Part shown: positions 1 through 6,085 of the stretch, in pieces
Position numbering within the stretch: the first letter of the stretch is position 1
How the letters are laid out: every line of letters begins with the position of its first letter
Assembly (NCBI GenBank): GCA_910584975.1
Contig: CAJUEA010000047.1
Location: forward strand, 1 to 7,124
DNA length: 7,124 nucleotides
Reading direction: 5' to 3'
Source of the DNA: an uncultured Christensenella sp.
Lineage (GTDB): Bacteria; Bacillota; Clostridia; Christensenellales; UBA3700
Notes under the pieces: generated by a model
The model's database searches: none
The model's input: only the letters and a program-made list of their open reading frames with translations
Told to the model about the DNA's origin: nothing
Position numbers and translations under genes: made by a program

Positions 1-55
<55 letters not shown>

Positions 56-66
56 ATTTTATATAT

Positions 67-150
67 GCGGATGTGGCGGAATTGGCAGACGCGCTAGACT
101 TAGGATCTAGTATCTACGATGTGGGAGTTCAAGTCTCTTCATCCGCACCA
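67..150 (+). tRNA. tRNA-Leu (anticodon TAG)
   Basis: The acceptor stem GCGGATG (67-73) pairs with CATCCGC (140-146), followed by discriminator A147 (normal for leucine) and an encoded CCA. The anticodon stem CTAGA/TCTAG (94-98 with 106-110) encloses the loop CTTAGGA, placing anticodon TAG at 101-103, which reads CTN leucine codons. The long variable arm after 110 shows this is a class II tRNA, as expected for leucine. It lies 11 bases after the tRNA-Gly and has no promoter of its own. Confidence 0.97.
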
Positions 151-155
151 AAAAT

Positions 156-231
156 GCACCTTTAGCTCAGTTGGTAGAGCAAATGACTCTTAATCATTGG
201 GCCCAGGGTTCGAGTCCCTGAAGGTGCACCA
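156..231 (+). tRNA. tRNA-Lys (anticodon CTT)
   Basis: The acceptor strands GCACCTT (156-162) and AAGGTGC (221-227) pair fully, followed by discriminator A228 and encoded CCA at 229-231. D stem GCTC/GAGC (165-168 with 177-180). The anticodon stem AATGA/TCATT encloses loop CTCTTAA, placing anticodon CTT at 189-191. The T arm contains the standard GGTTCGAGTCC core. It is the last gene of the cluster. The 3' ends of tRNA genes are common integration sites, but I found no second copy of this 3' end downstream in the window. Confidence 0.97.
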
Positions 232-236
232 AATTA

Positions 237-274
237 CTCATTTAAGGCTGATTTTGTTACTTATCTTGAATGAG
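237..274 (+). other. RNA hairpin between tRNA-Lys and its terminator
   Basis: CTCATTTAAG (237-246) can pair over ten bases with CTTGAATGAG (265-274), with one U-G wobble when transcribed, around an 18-nt loop. It lies in the 3' trailer of the tRNA transcript, ahead of the terminator. It may aid 3' processing or stability, or be fortuitous. Confidence 0.4.
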
Positions 275-287
275 GTCGCTAAGAAAT

Positions 288-320
288 AGTCAATTTCTAT
301 ATGAAATTGGCTGTTTTTTT
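288..320 (+). terminator. Rho-independent terminator of the tRNA cluster
   Basis: AGTCAATTTC (288-297) pairs with GAAATTGGCT (303-312), one U-G wobble, around a 5-nt loop. A G and seven T residues follow directly (313-320). It is well placed to end the tRNA transcript before the long spacer. Confidence 0.8.
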
Positions 321-327
321 ATCATTT

Positions 328-349
328 TTTGGGTACGATTTTGGGTACG
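328..349. repeat. Tandem 7-bp repeat TTGGGTACG
   Basis: TTGGGTACG occurs twice, 12 bases apart (about 329-337 and 341-349), just after the tRNA terminator. On the minus strand one frame reads VPKIVPKK then a stop. That frame is open for only about 35 codons of AT-rich sequence with no integrase motif. It could be a scrap of an integrase C-terminus or a protein-binding repeat; neither can be shown from this window. Confidence 0.5.
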
Positions 350-663
350 CTATCAAAAAAATATTTAATTGTGTAATATATTTTTAGAGTAATTGTTATA
401 GTCAAATTCTTTTTAATTGAATAAAGAAAATATTCTATATATATTTTAAATTGTTAAAACTATTGATTATGCTGTTTTTATGTGTTATAATGTAAATATT
501 AATTGTATTTAAAATGGAAAATTTAAGATATTAAACAAATGCTATAGATTAAAGTAATTTTAGAATTGAAAAAATTTTTGTTTTTTCATAAGTAATTTAT
601 TGTTTAAATAAATTGTATTAATTTTATATTGAGCAATAGTAAAAAATAATTTAAAGGTAAGGT
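350..663. other. AT-rich non-coding spacer and leader of the hydrolase gene
   Basis: No reading frame here has a plausible start, ribosome site and family resemblance. The stretch is very AT-rich and poor in homopolymer-free sequence. The only functional signals I can support are the promoter at 463-491 and the AAAGG ribosome site at 653-657. The implied 5' leader of about 165 nt shows no GC-paired structure suggesting a riboswitch. A weaker second promoter (TTGTTT at 600-605 and TATATT at 625-630, 19-bp spacing) could give a short leader instead. Confidence 0.5.
463..491 (+). promoter_or_regulatory. Predicted sigma-A promoter of the GH123-like gene
   Basis: A -35 box TTGATT (463-468) is followed after exactly 17 bp by a perfect -10 box TATAAT (486-491), preceded by a TGn extension (483-485). 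Transcription would start near 498, giving a leader of about 165 nt. The -35 hexamer, spacing and TGn extension match the galK promoter at 5984-6012. Confidence 0.65.
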
Positions 664-2520
664 ATGGTAAAAGATTTGAAAACTGAAATAAAAGAAAATA
701 ATATTGACGATTTATTGCAGAATAAATTTGATTTTGAGCAATTTGATGCTGTTTATGTTGATAGTTTTGACCAATATCAACAAAAAGATTACTATAAAAT
801 CTTAAATTGTCAACACGAAAAACATATTAAATTATGGGCGTGGAAAAATGATAAAGCAAATGCTGAGTTTGCAATTTTATGCGCAGATAAAGATTTGCAA
901 AATGTTTCGGTTGTTGCATCGGATTTACATTCTCAATCTAATGTGATTGAGACAAGTAATATTAAGTTGTCATTTATAAAGGATGTAAAGGCATACACGG
1001 GGCATGCAGGTTGGTATGCAAACAACCCTGCAAACATAATGCCAAAAGGGCAAAGAGAGCTTTTCCCTGAAGTTATTTATTCAGATAGTCCTGTATCTAT
1101 TGGTAAAAATAGTTTTCAGTTGGTATGGCTTGAGGTTAGCACTCCAAAAGATATTGTGGCAGGTGTGTACAATGGAAAAATAACAATTACTGCTCAAAAT
1201 GTGGATACAAATGTTATGCTTGATTACGAACTAGAAGTTATAGATGCGACTATGCCTGACACACAAGATTATTTGTTTGATGTTGAGTATTGGAGTCATC
1301 CATACAATGTGGCATATTACTATGATGTAAAGCCATTTTCAGATGAACATATCAGCATTTTAAAAGAGCATATGAGCCTATATAAAAGCCTTGGTGGGCA
1401 TGCAATTACTGCAAGCATTGTTGAAGAGGCTTGGGGTGGGCAGACATATGGTGGAGAAAACAAAGTGCATTATCCATCAATGATAAAATGGATTAAAAGC
1501 CGTGAAGGCAAATGGTTGTTTGATTATACGAATTTTGACAAATGGGTTCAATTAAATAAAGAAATTGGCATTGCTGATAAAATCATTTGTTATAGTATGA
1601 TGCCATGGGGCAATATTATAAAGTATTATGACGATTCAATGCACAAAATTTGCAAATTGAAAGCTAAGCCTGCAATTGCAAGTAAATATAGTGAAATATG
1701 GATGCCATTTCTTACTGACTTTGTAAAACACATTGACGAAAAGGGCTGGTTTGACAGCATATATATAGGCTTTGACGAGCGCCATAATATGGGGACAGCA
1801 CTTGACTTAATTGAGAAAATTAAAAATAAAGACGGAAAAACGCTAAAAATTTCGGCTGCTTTCAATGATTTTAAACATAATGCATCAATTTTTAATAGAT
1901 TGGACTATGCATCAGTTGGTTTGCAGCAAATCAGAAATAATTTGCAGGATTTTAAGGAGCAAGTTGCAATTAGAAGAACAAATAATCAAAAAACTACAAT
2001 GTATACTGCAACAGAACATGTTCCAAACAGCTTTACAAAATCTATTCCTGTGGAAAGTTATTGGTCGGTTATGTTTGCAGGTTCCTTAAATACAACTGGT
2101 TTTTTAAGATGGGCATTTGATGCATGGGTTAAAAATCCACTTGAAGAGTCCACTCATTGGTCATTCCCAGCGGGCGATTGCTTTCTTGTTTATCCGTCAT
2201 TGAGAGATGATGATAAAAGAGAAAGTAAGTTTACATTGAGACTTGCAAAATTGGATGAAGGCGTAAGGGATGTAAACAAACTTTACCTAATGAAAAATGC
2301 AGGAGTTGAATTTGAGAAAAAAGTCGAAGATTTATTCTACGAAATAAAAGGCAATGAAGAAAGTCACTATGAATTTTATACAATGTCAAAAACAAATTTT
2401 TGGGGTCGCAAAGCAAAATGGCTTACAGAAAACAGCAAACAATCAATGCTATCCGATATGAAGAAAATCAAAGAAAAAATATTTGAACTTTCTAAAGAGT
2501 ATAGCAAAATATTAAAATAA
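664..2520 (+). CDS. GH123/DUF4091-type glycoside hydrolase, intracellular
   Basis: I recognise this 618-aa protein as a member of the DUF4091 / glycoside hydrolase family 123 group. The characterised members are beta-N-acetylgalactosaminidases that use substrate-assisted catalysis with an adjacent Asp-Glu pair. Residues 1 to about 205 look like the N-terminal beta-sandwich. The barrel begins near YWSHP (209-213) and includes EEAWGG (254-259). IGFDER places the expected catalytic pair at D371-E372. GFLRWAFDAW (479-488) and HWSFPAGDCFLVYPS (498-512) are the typical substrate-pocket and C-terminal barrel motifs. The ATG at 664 is supported by AAAGG six to seven bases upstream. No signal peptide, lipobox or membrane segment is visible, unlike many secreted family members, so the enzyme is probably cytoplasmic. 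It stands alone between a promoter and a bidirectional terminator. The exact substrate is unproven; beta-GalNAc or a related galactoside is inferred from the family and the nearby gal genes. Confidence 0.85.
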   Translation: MVKDLKTEIKENNIDDLLQNKFDFEQFDAVYVDSFDQYQQKDYYKILNCQHEKHIKLWAWKNDKANAEFAILCADKDLQNVSVVASDLHSQSNVIETSNIKLSFIKDVKAYTGHAGWYANNPANIMPKGQRELFPEVIYSDSPVSIGKNSFQLVWLEVSTPKDIVAGVYNGKITITAQNVDTNVMLDYELEVIDATMPDTQDYLFDVEYWSHPYNVAYYYDVKPFSDEHISILKEHMSLYKSLGGHAITASIVEEAWGGQTYGGENKVHYPSMIKWIKSREGKWLFDYTNFDKWVQLNKEIGIADKIICYSMMPWGNIIKYYDDSMHKICKLKAKPAIASKYSEIWMPFLTDFVKHIDEKGWFDSIYIGFDERHNMGTALDLIEKIKNKDGKTLKISAAFNDFKHNASIFNRLDYASVGLQQIRNNLQDFKEQVAIRRTNNQKTTMYTATEHVPNSFTKSIPVESYWSVMFAGSLNTTGFLRWAFDAWVKNPLEESTHWSFPAGDCFLVYPSLRDDDKRESKFTLRLAKLDEGVRDVNKLYLMKNAGVEFEKKVEDLFYEIKGNEESHYEFYTMSKTNFWGRKAKWLTENSKQSMLSDMKKIKEKIFELSKEYSKILK

Positions 2521-2560
2521 AAAGATATATTTTAACAACAAATAAATTTTTAAAAGGATA

Positions 2561-2603
2561 AAATAAAACGAACTATAAAAATTAGTTCGTTTTGTTTTAT
2601 TTT
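2561..2603. terminator. Bidirectional rho-independent terminator between convergent genes
   Basis: AAAACGAACTA (2565-2575) pairs perfectly with TAGTTCGTTTT (2583-2593) around a 7-nt loop. A T-rich run follows on the plus strand to 2603, and an A-rich run precedes it from 2561, so it can stop both the hydrolase transcript and the opposing AbiH transcript. Confidence 0.8.
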
Positions 2604-2666
2604 AATAAGGTTTGTTTATCAATAATTTTGTAAAAATATTTAGCATTAATATTAAAAATTATAAAT

Positions 2667-3947
2667 TTAATCAATTTCTATTATTTTTATTCTGTTTTCC
2701 AAAAGTAATTTGTGCATTAAGTTTTTACCTTGATTTTTGTTTGCTAATGTGTTGCCATAAATGTTTATTAAATCATAAATAGCATCATATTGTTCATGGC
2801 CTTTAGAATAATAAAAAATTAAGCTTACTAAGTTGTTCTCATAAATATTATAGTGATCAAAAATACTTTGAAAATATGAATAATCGGCAGAACTAAGTGA
2901 ATGCCCATAAAATTTAATTTCTAATAGCTTATTATTGATAGCAGGTAATATATTTAAAGGCGAGCTAGAATTTTTCATTTTTCTGTATGTTTTGCTGAAC
3001 AACCTTAACTCAGGTACTTCGCTTTGTGATTGAATAGTAGTATCATCTATTCCAAAAATAATATTAGAGTTATTGCAATCTTTACAGTTATTAGTACATA
3101 GTTTACCATGTACATTAGTATAATTACCAGGACTTTCTAATTGAATAATATCAAAAATATTTGTATAGTTAAAACTTAGTATGTGTGTTGATTTTAAAGT
3201 TAAAATCTCTTTTGTTAAAGATTTATTTCTATTGTATAAACTCAGACTGACAATTTCTGATACATCCTTAATAAACATTTTATCATCTGCACCAATATCA
3301 ATAATTAAATCATTATAATAATTTTTTTTATAATTAGATGTTAATTTGATTAACAAATTTAATGCTTGAAAAATATATGTGCCTCGTGTTTCTTTCCCAT
3401 TATTAGGATTAATTAATTGATTTTTAAGATATTTACAAAAGCGATTTTCTAAATTATTTAATTCGTGTAATAAGTGCTCAATTGTTTTTATTTTAATAGT
3501 ATTAAAATCATAATGAAGATTATCTATTATTTTAGTATTATTAAAATAATTCATAATGTATTCAATTAAAAATTCATCGATTTTAGAAAAACATTTAATT
3601 TCGTTGAGAGGAACTTTATCTAATAAATTGCTTAAAGCAACTTCGTAAATTTTTTTATTATTAAGAAATTGATTGTGTGATTTTATAAATATCGTAAATA
3701 ATGTCTCTTTGACAATACTTTCAATGTCACACCATTTGTAATTATCATTTCTACGTTTCAAATAATATTGTAAAAATAAATTTTCCCAAAAGCCAGAACA
3801 ATCATTTCTCATTTTTGTAATGTTCCAATCTTTTTCAAGGATTATATCTAATATTTCAATTTCAAAAAAATCTTTATAACTTGATTCTAGTCCACAATGC
3901 AAGTCAAATCCATTTCCTAATATAAGCAGTTGAGTAGTTTTTGACAT
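2667..3947 (-). CDS. AbiH-family abortive-infection (phage defence) protein
   Basis: This 426-aa protein has the hallmarks of the AbiH family (Pfam AbiH), first known from a lactococcal phage-resistance plasmid; the biochemical mechanism is not known to me. The motifs in order are: LLILGNGFDLHCGL near the N-terminus (GNGFD 11-15), SYKDF (23-27), KWCDIES (71-77), a helical middle (about 80-240), LSFNYTN (257-263), NVHG (278-281), IIFGIDD (296-302) and FYGHSLSSADYSYF (346-359). This glycine loop, then NYT, HG and GHSL-x-x-x-D resembles the order of motifs in SIR2-like NAD-binding domains (inference). A CX3CX2C cluster (C284, C288, C291) lies just after NVHG. There is no signal peptide or membrane segment. 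The start is fixed by AGGAG eight bases upstream. GC content is clearly lower than in galT and galK by eye, suggesting acquisition. The gene has its own promoter and is a solitary unit, so toxin-antitoxin pairing is not apparent. Confidence 0.88.
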   Translation of the reverse strand: MSKTTQLLILGNGFDLHCGLESSYKDFFEIEILDIILEKDWNITKMRNDCSGFWENLFLQYYLKRRNDNYKWCDIESIVKETLFTIFIKSHNQFLNNKKIYEVALSNLLDKVPLNEIKCFSKIDEFLIEYIMNYFNNTKIIDNLHYDFNTIKIKTIEHLLHELNNLENRFCKYLKNQLINPNNGKETRGTYIFQALNLLIKLTSNYKKNYYNDLIIDIGADDKMFIKDVSEIVSLSLYNRNKSLTKEILTLKSTHILSFNYTNIFDIIQLESPGNYTNVHGKLCTNNCKDCNNSNIIFGIDDTTIQSQSEVPELRLFSKTYRKMKNSSSPLNILPAINNKLLEIKFYGHSLSSADYSYFQSIFDHYNIYENNLVSLIFYYSKGHEQYDAIYDLINIYGNTLANKNQGKNLMHKLLLENRIKIIEID

Positions 3948-3963
3948 ATAAAACTCCTAAATG

Positions 3964-3981
3964 TCTAATTGTATAGTTAGA
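3964..3981. promoter_or_regulatory. Imperfect palindrome at the AbiH transcription start
   Basis: TCTAA (3964-3968) and TTAGA (3977-3981) form inverted arms around an 8-bp partly symmetric centre. The element overlaps the expected start site and touches the -10 box, where a repressor would act. The match is short and the region AT-rich, so this is only a candidate operator. Confidence 0.3.
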
Positions 3982-4010
3982 GTATACCATAGAATTTCAT
4001 ATTTTGTCAA
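3981..4010 (-). promoter_or_regulatory. Strong predicted sigma-A promoter of the AbiH gene
   Basis: On the minus strand a perfect -35 TTGACA (4005-4010) is separated by 18 bp from -10 TATACT (3981-3986), which is preceded by an extended TGG. Transcription would start near 3974, leaving a short leader of about 27 nt containing the AGGAG site. It makes AbiH independent of the upstream galT gene. Confidence 0.8.
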
Positions 4011-4226
4011 TATTTGGCAATTTCTAAATTAGTTACAAATTGTTTGTAGAATAAATAGTTTTTATTTTATAAATGATATAGCTCATTTTAACTTGAAAAT
4101 TTATGCTCTAAAAAATAAACAAGATTAATTTTACTTGCTTTATTAGTTTTTAAATTATTTATCAAAATTCTTAATATATTGTTTGTTATTTAATATTTGC
4201 CTCAATATTATAAAAAACTTAAATAA
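4011..4226. other. AT-rich spacer between the AbiH promoter and the galT terminator
   Basis: No convincing gene is present. The only structure I see is a weak inverted repeat, AATAAACAAG (about 4114-4123) with CTTGCTTTATT (4134-4144), one bulged base. It is flanked by A-rich and T-rich runs and could be a second weak terminator or a relic. Confidence 0.4.
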
Positions 4227-4261
4227 TAAAAATCCCCTCTGCAAGGTTATTGCGGGAGGAG
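4227..4261 (-). terminator. Rho-independent terminator of galT
   Basis: Directly after the galT stop codon, GCAA (4241-4244) pairs with TTGC (4250-4253) around a 5-nt loop. The stem extends through C/T-rich and G/A-rich arms (4236-4240 with 4254-4259, one bulge and one imperfect pair). On the minus strand a T-rich run follows (complement of 4221-4233). A T7 run at 4264-4270 on the plus strand means it may also work in the other direction. It insulates AbiH from galT read-through. Confidence 0.7.
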
Positions 4262-4271
4262 AGTTTTTTTG

Positions 4272-5804
4272 TTATTTTGTTGGCTTGCAACCAAGGCACT
4301 CTGTCATAAATTTATCAAATGCTTTTGCGCCTTCTTCAGTATTTTTGAATACGGCAGTACATTCAAGAATTTTTTCACAAGTTTGATTGATATAATCTTT
4401 CACAAGTTGCTCGCTTGCTTGCTCTGTGTTTGCAGTTCCGTTGTGATCAATTAGGAATTTTATCATATCTTTGTGCTTTGTTAAAGGATGAGTTTCTTTG
4501 CTTACTTCGGCATAATCAAATTTTTCTTTGCCTGTTAGATAATTTTGAATTGCCTTAAGTTCCTTATCCAATCTGCCTGGAAGAATGAATGTTCCCATAA
4601 CTTCGATAATGCCGATACCTTCTTTTTTGATATTGTGCAAATCTTCAGTTGGGTGATAAATTCCGTAAGGATGAGCCTCGTCAGTGCGATTGTTTCTTAA
4701 AATCATATCAACTATGTATTTGCCGTTTTCGTATCTTGCGATAGGAGTAACTGCATTGTGTTGAGCATCTGTTTTGCAAATGATATTTACACTTTCATCT
4801 GAATATTCGCTCCATTGTCTTAAAACATAGTCAGCAGCCTCAACAGCGATAACTTTCTTTTTAGAACTTACTCTTACAACGCTGTTGTACCAATCAACGA
4901 TTGAAATTTCTGCACCTTTGATAGGAGATTTGAAAGTTTTTCTGATCGGAGCAGTAAACATTGGAAGTCCTTTGCCACCACCTTGATAATGGTCGTGTGT
5001 TAAAATTGAACCACCAACGATTGGAAGGGCAGCGTTTGAACCCATAAAGAAATGAGGGAATTGATCCACAAAATCTACAAGTCTTGCAATGCAATCGTGA
5101 TTTACCTTCATTGGTCTGTGCTCGTCGCAGAAACAAATAAGGTGCTTGCCATAATATTGATAAGGAGAGTATTGAATCCACCAGTCTTCGCCATTAAGCT
5201 CCACAGGGATAGTTCTTAAAGTTTGTCTTGCGGGATGCCCTGCATTGCCTGCATAACCAACATTTGATGTGCAAAGCATACAAGCAGGATAACCTGTTTT
5301 TGCCTTAAGAGCAGCCTCGATTTGTTTTGGATCTTTTTCAGGTTTTGAAAGATTGATTGTAACCACAAGATTACCTTTTGACCCCTTGTAATCCCACATA
5401 ACATTTTTGTTTATGTCTTGCATTCTTAAATAGTTGTTTGCTTTGCCAAGCTCAAAAAGATAATCTGTTGCAGCCTCAACACCTTCACAAGCTTTTGTAA
5501 TATCATATTTCATAATTATAGAAGATGGTGCTGGAGTCACTAAGCCAAATAGTTTTGTTTCATACAAAAGAGCATCGTCTTTTGTTGTCATACCTTGCTC
5601 AATAGCATAATCAACCATAAAATCCACAGTCTGTTGAATTTCATATTCAGGAATACTTTCGAAAGTGTGAGTTGCTCCGAGTTTGAAATTGTCAAGCAAA
5701 GTATTTCTTACATAATGAACATCATATTGATCAAGTGATAGTTTTTTTGTTGCATAGTCAATTAATTGCTCAATAGCAATTAAGATTTGATTATCTTGCG
5801 CCAT
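4272..5804 (-). CDS. galT: UDP-glucose--hexose-1-phosphate uridylyltransferase (Firmicutes-type GalT)
   Basis: This cytoplasmic Leloir-pathway enzyme exchanges UMP between UDP-glucose and galactose-1-phosphate, giving UDP-galactose and glucose-1-phosphate. The 510-aa length and motifs fit the long Firmicutes class rather than the short E. coli class of about 350 aa. Visible motifs are the N-terminal helical region (1-100); CMLCTSN (175-181) followed by YAGNAGHPARQT (184-195); IPVEL (199-203); and LTHDHYQGGGKG (268-279), whose H272 is the expected UMP-accepting nucleophile in the H-D-H-Y-Q-G-G signature. Also typical are RNNRTD (370-375), GIYHPTED (381-388) and EVMGTFILPGRL (401-412). The start ATG is preceded by AGGAG with a 6-nt spacer. 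The frame is intact and full length. It is divergent from galK across 271 bp, suggesting shared regulation, and is followed by its own terminator. It is not in an operon with AbiH. Confidence 0.95.
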   Translation of the reverse strand: MAQDNQILIAIEQLIDYATKKLSLDQYDVHYVRNTLLDNFKLGATHTFESIPEYEIQQTVDFMVDYAIEQGMTTKDDALLYETKLFGLVTPAPSSIIMKYDITKACEGVEAATDYLFELGKANNYLRMQDINKNVMWDYKGSKGNLVVTINLSKPEKDPKQIEAALKAKTGYPACMLCTSNVGYAGNAGHPARQTLRTIPVELNGEDWWIQYSPYQYYGKHLICFCDEHRPMKVNHDCIARLVDFVDQFPHFFMGSNAALPIVGGSILTHDHYQGGGKGLPMFTAPIRKTFKSPIKGAEISIVDWYNSVVRVSSKKKVIAVEAADYVLRQWSEYSDESVNIICKTDAQHNAVTPIARYENGKYIVDMILRNNRTDEAHPYGIYHPTEDLHNIKKEGIGIIEVMGTFILPGRLDKELKAIQNYLTGKEKFDYAEVSKETHPLTKHKDMIKFLIDHNGTANTEQASEQLVKDYINQTCEKILECTAVFKNTEEGAKAFDKFMTECLGCKPTK

Positions 5805-5888
5805 AAATCTCTCCTAAAAATTTATTTGTAATGATTTTTGTTTTAAATACTAATTTTTTTTGCATATTTGTTATATTTAACTGAAAAA

Positions 5889-5907
5889 TTTGTTAAATTA
5901 CAACAAA
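5889..5907. promoter_or_regulatory. Candidate operator palindrome in the galT-galK divergent region
   Basis: TTTGTT (5889-5894) and AACAAA (5902-5907) form perfect 6-bp arms around a 7-bp centre, 19 bp in all. The site is about 15-30 bp downstream of the expected galT start and about 100 bp upstream of the galK promoter. A related half site, TTTGTTA, occurs at 5867-5873. It would suit a sugar-responsive repressor of LacI or DeoR type. AT-rich sequence makes chance matches common, so this is tentative. Confidence 0.35.
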
Positions 5908-5927
5908 AAATATACATTTATAAGATG

Positions 5928-5956
5928 ATTATATAATATTTTATAAATATTAGCAA
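5928..5956 (-). promoter_or_regulatory. Predicted sigma-A promoter of galT
   Basis: On the minus strand, -35 TTGCTA (5951-5956) lies 17 bp from a perfect -10 TATAAT (5928-5933). Transcription would begin near 5921, giving a leader of about 117 nt that contains the 5889-5907 palindrome. No TGn extension is present. Confidence 0.6.
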
Positions 5957-5983
5957 GTATATTGCAAGTTTTTGTAAAAAATA

Positions 5984-6012
5984 TTGATTTTTATTTTTAT
6001 TTGTGCTAAAAT
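5984..6012 (+). promoter_or_regulatory. Predicted sigma-A promoter of galK
   Basis: -35 TTGATT (5984-5989) is followed after 17 bp by -10 TAAAAT (6007-6012) with a TGC extension (6004-6006). Transcription would begin near 6019, giving a leader of about 57 nt. It lies back to back with the galT promoter, the two -35 boxes being 27 bp apart. Confidence 0.65.
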
Positions 6013-6061
6013 AAAATATATATTTTTAAAATAACATAAAATAGTTAATATAAACACATAT

Positions 6062-6085
6062 GGAGGAAAATTTCCGTGAAATTTT
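6062..6085 (+). promoter_or_regulatory. galK ribosome binding site and start-codon hairpin
   Basis: GGAGG (6062-6066) sits nine bases before GTG (6076-6078) and decides that start. The ATG at 6060-6062 is out of frame and overlaps this site. AAAATTTC (6067-6074) and GAAATTTT (6078-6085) are perfect inverted repeats whose 3-nt loop holds the first two bases of the start codon. The stem has only one G-C pair, so any effect on translation would be modest. Confidence 0.6.

Noticed and set aside
330..440. Minus-strand integrase gene next to the tRNA array
   Set aside because: Only about 35 codons are open before an in-frame TAA, with no catalytic Arg/His/Tyr motifs; at best a relic.
498..663. Riboswitch in the long hydrolase leader
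   Set aside because: The leader is almost entirely A/T with no GC-paired helices or recognisable aptamer core.
1626..2416. Short frames on both strands inside the hydrolase gene
   Set aside because: They overlap a continuous 618-aa frame with clear family motifs and lack ribosome sites.
232..4271. A tRNA 3'-end duplicate (attR) flanking an island
   Set aside because: No second copy of the tRNA-Lys T-arm/acceptor sequence was found in the spacers, so no island boundary can be drawn.
4183..4454. Two short plus-strand reading frames at the 3' end of galT
   Set aside because: They run antisense through galT and its terminator, have no ribosome site, and resemble no family.
4894..5404. Two short minus-strand frames inside galT
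   Set aside because: They are out-of-frame shadows of the galT coding sequence, which is itself intact with all family motifs.
6060..6062. ATG just upstream as galK start
   Set aside because: It is out of frame with the galactokinase reading frame and overlaps the Shine-Dalgarno site; GTG at 6076 has correct spacing.
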